Source: Bacteroidota bacterium
Lineage (GTDB): Bacteria; Bacteroidota; Bacteroidia; Flavobacteriales_D; Crocinitomicaceae
Length of the DNA: 5,883 nucleotides
NCBI GenBank assembly: GCA_018825925.1
Contig: JAHKAT010000194.1
Coordinates: 1 to 5,883 of the forward strand
Reading direction: 5' to 3'
Position 1 is the first letter of the stretch; every line of letters begins with the position of its first letter. Position numbers and translations under genes: made by a program. Positions 1 through 4,798 of the stretch are shown here, piece by piece. The notes under the pieces are model-generated. The model was not told the origin of the DNA. It saw only the letters and a list, made by a program, of their open reading frames with translations, and searched no databases.

Positions 1-630
1 ATGGAATATTTCAGTGATTTTCAAATTATTGGAAAATACACCAACTGTAAAGATGCCTTAATGGGAATTTTGAAAAAAAAGCCTGTGGTTTTGTTTTTAG
101 ACATCAATATGCCCAATGAGGATGGAATTTCACTTTTGGCCCAAATTCAACATTTAAATATTAAGACCATTTTCGTGACAGCACATTCCGAGTATGCCTT
201 GGAAGCCCTCCAACAAGGAGCTTTTGATTATTTATTAAAACCTTTGAACATAGAAGAATTAAATAGAGTTCACGACAAACTCAAAAAATTAAATCTGTCT
301 AAAACAGAAGAGCAAAACGAACGAATACGCTTTCAGATTTCAAATAAAATATTTTTATATGAAAAAGAAGAAATAATTTATGCCAACTCACAAGGCAATT
401 ATACTACGATTGTTTCAACCAATCAAAAACCCTTGGTCATTACAAAAAATTTAAAAAAAATAGAATTAGAATATTTGGATAAGCTACCGTTCTATAGAAC
501 TCATCAGTCTTATATAGTCAATATCAATCATGTTAAAGAATGTTCAAATCTGGAGATATTACTAAGTAACGGTGATAAAGCATTAATCAGCAATAAGAAT
601 TATTCCGAATTTTCATCAATGTTAAGGTGA
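1..630 (+). CDS. LytTR-family response regulator, 5'-truncated by the window edge
   Basis: DNA-binding response regulator with a receiver domain followed by a LytTR domain. In this family a partner histidine kinase phosphorylates the receiver aspartate, and the LytTR domain then binds promoter DNA. In the visible 209 residues the receiver covers about 1-92: the phospho-acceptor is D34 in FLDINMP, the switch threonine T60 in FVTAHSEYA, and the conserved lysine K80 in YLLKPL. The LytTR domain covers about 107-209, with the hallmark stretch FYRTHQSYIVNINHV at 164-178. The ATG at base 1 is very unlikely to be the true start: D34 normally sits near residue 54, and the N-terminal strand with the acidic DDE-type residues is absent, so roughly 20 residues lie upstream. 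The stop is TGA at 628-630. In Bacteroidota the cognate kinase is usually a LytS/YehU-type sensor encoded alongside; none is visible. The family call is firm, the regulon unknown. Confidence 0.93.
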   Translation: MEYFSDFQIIGKYTNCKDALMGILKKKPVVLFLDINMPNEDGISLLAQIQHLNIKTIFVTAHSEYALEALQQGAFDYLLKPLNIEELNRVHDKLKKLNLSKTEEQNERIRFQISNKIFLYEKEEIIYANSQGNYTTIVSTNQKPLVITKNLKKIELEYLDKLPFYRTHQSYIVNINHVKECSNLEILLSNGDKALISNKNYSEFSSMLR

Positions 631-906
631 CGTTTAAGAGTTTTTTAAATTACAATCAGCTGCAATAGCTAGCAACAAAAAGCGTCCTTTAGTTTTCCTA
701 AAAACGAAGAACTGCATTCGTTAATCGAAGAGATTTAAAGGACTTAACCCATTTTTGTCAACATTTAATTTAATTCATGCTATTAAAAAAAAAATTATTT
801 GTAATATTGTCCAGTCGATTTACAAGCGGCTAATCAATCCAAAACAAATACATCTCAAGATTTAAAGGATTATTCCTTTATCATTCGTTGACATTTTACA
901 TCTTAT
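631..906 (+). promoter_or_regulatory. Intergenic region and probable rho leader with paired repeats
   Basis: This 276-nt gap contains no credible ORF. It should hold the end of the regulator transcript and the rho promoter and leader. The 12-mer agatttaaagga occurs twice (731-742 and 858-869), and its complement core tccttta also occurs twice (685-691 and 874-880). This allows a long-range stem 684-691/736-743 (8 bp), which encloses a hairpin aacgaa/ttcgtt (703-708/717-722), and a local 7-bp hairpin 863-869/874-880 ending 26 nt before the rho ATG. Swapped pairings are equally possible. The 8-mer cattcgtt is also repeated (715-722, 882-889). A run of ten A lies at 785-794. I could not find a good match to the Bacteroidota promoter consensus (TTTG, about 20 nt, TAnnTTTG); taatattg at 802-809 is one base off but lacks a partner upstream. 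The regulatory role is inference. Confidence 0.5.
863..880 (+). promoter_or_regulatory. Small hairpin just upstream of rho
   Basis: A perfect 7-bp stem, taaagga (863-869) with tccttta (874-880), closes a four-base loop ttat. It ends 26 nt before the rho start codon, in a leader with no Shine-Dalgarno sequence, so it could affect ribosome access or pausing. The stem is AU-rich with only two G-C pairs, so on its own it would be weak. No U-tract follows it, which argues against an intrinsic terminator. Confidence 0.35.
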
Positions 907-2691
907 ATGGATATCAAAGAATTGGAGAGCAAGAAGCTCCCAGATCTACGTGAAATTGCTAAAAACCTTGGTTTAAAACGCGTAGAGTCGCTAAAAAAAG
1001 CAGAATTAATTGATGCGATTTCAAGTGCAGACAACTCAGTTAAGTCTGAAAAAACGACTTTAGATGTCGATTCTAAATCCGTTAGTGAAGAATCTTCTAA
1101 ACCTAAGAGACAGAGAGTTCGAAAGGAAGTAGAGGAATCTGAAAGCACTCAGCCCAAATTATTTGAAACTTCACCAGAAAAGGCGCAGGAAGAAAAGGCC
1201 CCTTTGAAGAAAGAACAAAGCGAACCTAAAAAGGTAGAAGATAAAGTAGAAGAAGCCGAAAAGCCAGCAGTAGTTACAACTACGACTTCAAAAGGAAATG
1301 TTTTGTTACAATCAGCTTTAGCTGCTAAACAAGCATTAGAAACTGGACGTCCAAGAGAAGAGGTAATTGAAGAAATTCTTCCTGAGAAAATAGCACAAGA
1401 AACTACTCCCGAAAAAAAGAATACTGAAAATGAGCAGCGAGAGAGGCGCCCTCATCACAATCAACAAAATAGCAATCAGAATAACAACCAGAACAACCAA
1501 CGCAATAGTGGAGGGCGTCAATTGCATCAAAACAACCAAAACAATAGAAAGGAAATTGATGACGCCTACGATCTAGTTGGTATCGTTACTGCAGAAGGAG
1601 TATTAGAAGTGATTCAAGATGGATATGGTTTTCTAAGATCGTCAGATTACAATTATTTACCTTCACCTGATGATGTTTACGTTTCTCAAAGCCAAATCAA
1701 ATTATTTGGATTGAAAACCGGAGATACTGTTCGTGGAACGATTCGTCCTCCAAGAGAAGGCGAAAAATTCTTCCCTTTAGTTAAAGTTGAATCAATCAAT
1801 GGTCGCGACCCTAGTTATATCAGAGATCGTGTTCCTTTTCAATATCTTACCCCTTTATTCCCGGACGAGAAATTCAAATTAACTGGACACGAAAATGAAT
1901 CGTTGTCCACCAGAATTATGGATTTATTTGCCCCTATTGGAAAAGGTCAACGTGGAATGATCGTTGCTCAACCTAAAACGGGTAAAACCATGTTATTAAA
2001 GGATGTGGCAAACGCAATAGCAGCCAATCACCCCGAAACTTATTTGATCGTTTTATTAATTGACGAGCGACCAGAAGAGGTTACTGACATGGCTAGAAGC
2101 GTGAAAGCTGAAGTTATTGCCTCTACATTTGATGAGCCAGCTGACAGACACGTTAAAGTGGCTAATATGGTTCTTGAGAAAGCAAAGCGAATGGTAGAAT
2201 GTGGACATGATGTTTGTATTCTTTTGGATTCAATTACACGTTTAGCTAGAGCTTACAACACCGTTTCACCTGCATCTGGAAAAGTACTTTCTGGTGGTGT
2301 TGATGCCAACGCATTGCACAAGCCAAAAAGATTCTTTGGTTCGGCTCGTAAGATTGAAAATGGAGGTTCACTATCGATAATCGCTACAGCACTTACTGAT
2401 ACAGGATCTAAAATGGACGAAGTTATTTTCGAAGAATTCAAAGGAACTGGTAATATGGAATTGCAGTTGGATCGTAAAATTTCAAATAGAAGAATTTATC
2501 CTGCTATCGATATTTTAGCTTCTGGTACTCGTCGTGAAGACTTGCTAGTCGGTAAAGATGTTCTTCAAAGAATTTGGTTACTTCGTAAATTTATTGCGGA
2601 TATGAATCCAATTGAAGCGATGGAATTCGTGAAAAATCACATGAATAATACACGTAGTAACGAGGAGTTTTTGGCTTCTATGAACGGTTAA
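907..2691 (+). CDS. rho: Transcription termination factor Rho with long disordered insertion
   Basis: Hexameric RNA-dependent ATPase and 5'-3' translocase that terminates transcription. Domains in 594 residues: Rho N-terminal helical domain about 1-40; a charged, low-complexity insertion about 41-217, rich in K/E and then Q/N (183-213); cold-shock-type RNA-binding domain about 221-297 (GVLEVIQDGYGFLRS); RecA-like motor about 310-594. Catalytic features match E. coli Rho with a constant offset of 176: Walker A PKTGKT 356-361 (K360, T361), catalytic E387 in IDERPE, Walker B D441 in LLDSITR, Q-loop region near SGKVLSGGVDANAL 457-470, R-loop K502 in TGSKMDE, arginines R529 and R542. The protein is therefore expected to be active. 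E. coli Rho has 419 residues; the difference is essentially the N-terminal insertion, typical of Bacteroidota. The start ATG lies directly before the conserved N-terminal domain; no Shine-Dalgarno is visible upstream, as is usual in this phylum. The next gene begins 3 nt after the TAA. Confidence 0.99.
   Translation: MDIKELESKKLPDLREIAKNLGLKRVESLKKAELIDAISSADNSVKSEKTTLDVDSKSVSEESSKPKRQRVRKEVEESESTQPKLFETSPEKAQEEKAPLKKEQSEPKKVEDKVEEAEKPAVVTTTTSKGNVLLQSALAAKQALETGRPREEVIEEILPEKIAQETTPEKKNTENEQRERRPHHNQQNSNQNNNQNNQRNSGGRQLHQNNQNNRKEIDDAYDLVGIVTAEGVLEVIQDGYGFLRSSDYNYLPSPDDVYVSQSQIKLFGLKTGDTVRGTIRPPREGEKFFPLVKVESINGRDPSYIRDRVPFQYLTPLFPDEKFKLTGHENESLSTRIMDLFAPIGKGQRGMIVAQPKTGKTMLLKDVANAIAANHPETYLIVLLIDERPEEVTDMARSVKAEVIASTFDEPADRHVKVANMVLEKAKRMVECGHDVCILLDSITRLARAYNTVSPASGKVLSGGVDANALHKPKRFFGSARKIENGGSLSIIATALTDTGSKMDEVIFEEFKGTGNMELQLDRKISNRRIYPAIDILASGTRREDLLVGKDVLQRIWLLRKFIADMNPIEAMEFVKNHMNNTRSNEEFLASMNG
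1453..1545 (+). other. Q/N-rich (prion-like) tract within Rho
   Basis: This segment encodes Rho residues 183-213, of which 21 of 31 are Asn or Gln (for example NQQNSNQNNNQNNQ at 185-198), with a few His, Arg, Gly and Ser. The DNA is correspondingly built of loosely repeated aac/caa-type codons (around 1477-1500 and 1527-1545), but the copies are imperfect and do not form a clean tandem array. The tract sits at the end of the disordered insertion, just ahead of the RNA-binding domain. Composition of this kind is associated with phase separation or prion-like assembly; disordered Rho insertions with such behaviour have been reported in other bacteria. Whether this one does so is inference. Confidence 0.8.
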
Positions 2692-2694
2692 AAT

Positions 2695-3249
2695 ATGAGT
2701 GAATCTGTAAAAGTAGGCTTAGGGTTTGGATTGCTTTGGGCATTAATCAAAACTGTATTTTATCTAATTGATCCTTTGATGGCTGTTTCGCCTGCGATAT
2801 ATGCAAATATATTTCTTTTGCTTTGCGCGATTTCAATTGGACTTTATCGCGTTATGATCAAGGAAACAATAGAGAGTAATTTATTGAATGACATCAAAAA
2901 TGGCATGAAATCAGGCCTTAGTTACACGGTTGTTGTTGCTATTTTTATTTATCTATTCTATGCCGTTTTCAATCCCGGATACAATAGACATCAAATTGCC
3001 GAAGCAGAGGCAACAATTGAAAAAATGGTTAACAATCCGTCGGATTTGGCAAAATTAAAGGAAGCAAATGAAGCCTTCGAATTAAAAGGAAAAGAAGAAA
3101 TTTTAGCAGAATTAAAAAAAGGACCAAAAAGCTTCTTTAATGCTGGCTCTACATTTACCTTATCCTTACTAGCGATGCTTTTGTTGTCTACTTTGTATAG
3201 TATTTTTGTGAGTTTAGTTTTTCGAAAGATCGTATTCAAGAAGACCTAG
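2695..3249 (+). CDS. Four-helix membrane protein, DUF4199-like
   Basis: Small integral inner-membrane protein of 184 residues, function unknown. Hydrophobic segments at about 7-27, 33-53, 72-92 and 150-176 suggest four transmembrane helices. Between helices 3 and 4 lies a charged, helical, soluble stretch (about 94-148, rich in K, E and A). This layout, the length and the position after rho match the DUF4199 proteins of Bacteroidota, an assignment made from memory of the family and not from a search. There is no catalytic motif. The ATG lies 3 nt after the rho stop (TAA aat ATG) with no separate ribosome binding site, so translation is probably coupled to that of rho. The C-terminus ends in basic residues (RKIVFKKT), which by the positive-inside rule would place it in the cytoplasm. 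The stop is TAG at 3247-3249, and a terminator follows about 40 nt downstream. Confidence 0.85.
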   Translation: MSESVKVGLGFGLLWALIKTVFYLIDPLMAVSPAIYANIFLLLCAISIGLYRVMIKETIESNLLNDIKNGMKSGLSYTVVVAIFIYLFYAVFNPGYNRHQIAEAEATIEKMVNNPSDLAKLKEANEAFELKGKEEILAELKKGPKSFFNAGSTFTLSLLAMLLLSTLYSIFVSLVFRKIVFKKT

Positions 3250-3255
3250 ATTAAT

Positions 3256-3359
3256 TATCCGCAACTTTACCAGTAGAAATTTTAGAGATAAAAAAAGGCA
3301 GCAAATAAAATAATTTGCTGCCTTTTTAAGTTTAATGTCTTGTGGTAAAGTTGCGGATA
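3256..3359. repeat. Perfect 17-bp inverted repeat enclosing the terminator
   Basis: The left arm tatccgcaactttacca (3256-3272) is the exact reverse complement of 3343-3359. The arms flank the terminator hairpin (3292-3327), with 19 nt on the left and 15 nt on the right, and a few further interrupted pairs are possible inside (3275-3277 with 3338-3340; 3279-3281 with 3334-3336). The right arm stops exactly next to the TAG stop of the minus-strand DUF4924-like gene (3360-3362). The whole 104-nt unit could fold as one long interrupted hairpin on either strand. It may be an extended transcript-end structure, or a small repeat element (REP- or MITE-like) that has settled between convergent genes. 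Confidence 0.85.
3292..3327. terminator. Bidirectional intrinsic terminator
   Basis: A perfect 15-bp stem pairs aaaaaggcagcaaat (3292-3306) with atttgctgccttttt (3313-3327) around a six-base loop aaaata. The GC-rich core ggcagc/gctgcc is flanked by A-tracts and T-tracts, so RNA from either strand ends in a stem followed by a U run: five U for the plus transcript, and about seven for the minus transcript (3296-3290). It lies between convergent genes, about 40 nt past the DUF4199-like stop and 33 nt past the DUF4924-like stop, and should end both the rho transcript and the minus-strand operon. Confidence 0.93.
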
Positions 3360-3911
3360 CTAGTTTTGTAAGAAATCCATATCTCCCTGCTTCATCGAGC
3401 CGTAAGCCTTCGCCAAATAAGCCAACATCATCCGCATAGCGTCAAACGCCTCTTCTGATTCAGCACTAATTTCCTTGCCTTGAAGTTTTAACAACAACTT
3501 CATATAAAGAGCGTGAAATGCAATTTCCACGTGGTTCTTTTCTTTTAAATTTGATCTGTCCTTAAACTCCTCAATAAATGGATTTGCTCGTTCAAAAATA
3601 TCTTTGTACTTGTGGTCACCTGTCAGATTTATCAAGGTATTGTGCAAATAACTTATTTCCATCAATATCTCTTGTAATTCAAGCAAATGTCCCGATTTTT
3701 CAATCTTCTGAGAGATCATTTTTTGAACCAAATCTTTATACCATTCTCTATAAGATGAAGTAAAACTAGAGTTCGAAATTGTTTTTTGAACATATACTTC
3801 CATCAAAGTATCCAAATCAAATTTGTAAGCTCGAATGATATCCTCAACCTGGTACATGTATAAAACATACTCAGCGATGTTCTCTTTAAGCTTTTGTTGC
3901 GCTATTAGCAT
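3360..3911 (-). CDS. DUF4924-like protein of unknown function
   Basis: A 183-residue protein, apparently soluble and largely helical, with no signal peptide or transmembrane segment. The opening (MLIAQQKLKENIAEYVLYMYQ at 1-21, then VEDIIRAY), the REWYKDL stretch near 55-61, and the conserved region HVEIAFHALYMKLLLKLQGKEIS (127-149) resemble DUF4924, a family of about this size largely limited to Bacteroidota. The assignment is from recall, not a search. No catalytic or ligand motif is evident. The start at ATG 3911-3909 is supported by the MLIAQ opening; no Shine-Dalgarno is visible. It is the last gene of the minus-strand operon, 24 nt after the Skp-like lipoprotein, and its TAG stop abuts the inverted repeat that surrounds the shared terminator. 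Its job cannot be deduced from context. Confidence 0.82.
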   Translation of the reverse strand: MLIAQQKLKENIAEYVLYMYQVEDIIRAYKFDLDTLMEVYVQKTISNSSFTSSYREWYKDLVQKMISQKIEKSGHLLELQEILMEISYLHNTLINLTGDHKYKDIFERANPFIEEFKDRSNLKEKNHVEIAFHALYMKLLLKLQGKEISAESEEAFDAMRMMLAYLAKAYGSMKQGDMDFLQN

Positions 3912-3935
3912 TATAGGATTTGTCGTTTTTGAGAA

Positions 3936-4529
3936 TTACTTCCCCATGTCTTGTTTAATTTCTTCCTCTCTAGCATTTAAGTATTCAATAAATTCTTTGG
4001 TAACATCCATAGAACCATTGATATAGGCCAATTGTCCACCTTTTGCTTTTATCAAAAGAATATCTAAATTATTGGCTTCGCTAAACATTTTACTGTACGA
4101 CTCCACTTTCTTATTTAAATCATCCATTTTTTCGTAAGCTTCTTTCTCAAGCTGACCGCCATTTTTTTGCTGAAACTCGACAATAGATTGCTCTTTCATC
4201 ATGGCTTCTTCTTGAATTCTTTGCAATTGAATTTGAGACAATAATCCTTGTCGATTTCTTTCATCATTTCTTTTCAGAAACTCTTGATAATCTCTCGTCA
4301 TTTGGTCCACTTTTCCCTGAAAAGCTTTTTGTTTTTTCTCTAAAGCAGTCTGTTGATCTTTAAAATACTTAAACTGTGCACTCAATGAGTCTTGATCGTA
4401 ATATCCTATTTTCAATGTACCAACAGACTTCTTCTCCACCTTTGCAGGAGTGGTTTGTTTGGGTGTTGTTTCTTTCGAACTACACGCTGCAGCTATTATT
4501 AAAACACCGATGATAAATAAATTTTTCAT
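3936..4529 (-). CDS. Skp/OmpH-like periplasmic lipoprotein
   Basis: A 197-residue lipoprotein resembling the OmpH/Skp chaperone family, whose classic members hold unfolded outer-membrane proteins in the periplasm. The N-terminus is a lipoprotein signal: basic K2, hydrophobic core 4-15 and lipobox AAAC with the lipidated C16. A short T/K/P-rich linker (17-37) follows. The Skp-like part begins at LKIGYYDQDSL (39-49), corresponding to the family's first beta strand. Then comes a long charged coiled coil (about 52-150), rich in Q, K and E, and a closing strand-helix region DILLIKAKGGQLAYINGSMDVTKEFIEYLN (156-185, described by its ends) typical of the family C-terminus. After the cysteine the sequence is SSKETT, without the acidic run that exports lipoproteins to the cell surface in Bacteroidota, so a periplasmic location is likelier. 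Start chosen because it gives an intact signal peptide. It starts 10 nt after the 85-aa gene. Confidence 0.88.
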   Translation of the reverse strand: MKNLFIIGVLIIAAACSSKETTPKQTTPAKVEKKSVGTLKIGYYDQDSLSAQFKYFKDQQTALEKKQKAFQGKVDQMTRDYQEFLKRNDERNRQGLLSQIQLQRIQEEAMMKEQSIVEFQQKNGGQLEKEAYEKMDDLNKKVESYSKMFSEANNLDILLIKAKGGQLAYINGSMDVTKEFIEYLNAREEEIKQDMGK

Positions 4530-4532
4530 ATT

Positions 4533-4539
4533 TCCTTTC
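4533..4539 (-). promoter_or_regulatory. Possible Shine-Dalgarno for the Skp-like lipoprotein
   Basis: On the minus strand the purine run GAAAGGA lies between the TAA stop of the 85-aa gene (4542-4540) and the lipoprotein ATG (4529-4527). It is the only Shine-Dalgarno-like string I see before a gene in this window. The spacing to the ATG is only about 3 nt, shorter than optimal, and Bacteroidota rely little on this interaction, so its strength is doubtful. Confidence 0.35.
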
Positions 4540-4797
4540 TTAAGTAATGTTATTTGTGTTTTTTACAGTGAATGCCTCTTCCCAATCTGTACGCATGGAG
4601 ATAAATCGGTGCAAACAATTCGTTAAAAGTGTAGGAGTAATCATACTTTGAACATCTGCCAGCGACATGACATCTATTTCACCAATTTTAAAAATTTGTT
4701 CAAACTGACCCAGTTCAATTTTCAATACATATTTTTGGTTGTAGTTGAAAATGGCAATTTTGTATTTTTCGTGTGGAATTTCTGCTACTAATCTCAT
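4540..4797 (-). CDS. Small conserved-looking protein of unknown function, 85 aa
   Basis: I do not recognise this family with certainty. The 85-residue protein has no signal peptide, membrane segment, cysteine pair or nucleotide-binding motif. The first half (MRLVAEIPHEKYKIAIFNYNQKY, then VLKIELGQFEQIFKIGE, about 1-40) alternates hydrophobic and polar residues, as expected for several beta strands. The second half (about 45-75, including SLADVQSMITPTLLTNCLHRF) looks helical and ends in a MRTDWEEAF motif. The last residues are polar and probably loose. That it is a real gene is supported by its placement: the ATG lies one base after the IcmF stop (TAA a ATG), and its own stop lies 10 nt before the lipoprotein start, so it is tightly packed inside the operon. 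Translation is probably coupled to that of IcmF. A role linked to IcmF is possible but not shown. Confidence 0.8.
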   Translation of the reverse strand: MRLVAEIPHEKYKIAIFNYNQKYVLKIELGQFEQIFKIGEIDVMSLADVQSMITPTLLTNCLHRFISMRTDWEEAFTVKNTNNIT

Positions 4798-4798
4798 T

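Noticed and set aside
1..3. ATG at the first base as the true start of the LytTR regulator
   Set aside because: The phospho-acceptor aspartate would be at residue 34, about 20 residues too early, and the N-terminal strand and acidic residues of the receiver would be missing. The gene begins before the window.
684..743. Stem 684-691/736-743 as an intrinsic terminator of the LytTR regulator
   Set aside because: The 8-bp stem has a 44-nt internal region and no U-tract directly after it (the nearest T-run is at 752-756), so it does not look like an efficient terminator.
888..893. TTGACA as a -35 promoter box for rho
   Set aside because: It lies 13 nt before the ATG, so a matching -10 box and start site would fall inside the coding region. 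Bacteroidota promoters also use a different consensus.
903..1148. Minus-strand open frame of 81 codons opposite the start of rho
   Set aside because: It lies wholly opposite the conserved N-terminal region and lysine/glutamate-rich part of rho; its Ser/Leu-rich composition is what the antisense of such codons yields, and it resembles no known family.
1336..1539. Minus-strand hydrophobic open frame opposite the Q/N tract of rho
   Set aside because: Its strongly Val/Ile/Leu-rich sequence is the reverse reading of Asn/Gln codons (aac, caa), so the apparent membrane protein is an artefact of composition.
1477..1545. Short aac/caa repeats as a tandem DNA repeat or CRISPR-like array
   Set aside because: The units are imperfect, in frame, and explained by Asn/Gln codons. 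There are no regular repeats with unique spacers.
3578..4026. Plus-strand open frames opposite the DUF4924-like and Skp-like genes
   Set aside because: They overlap well-supported minus-strand genes, have no initiation context and no recognisable domains.
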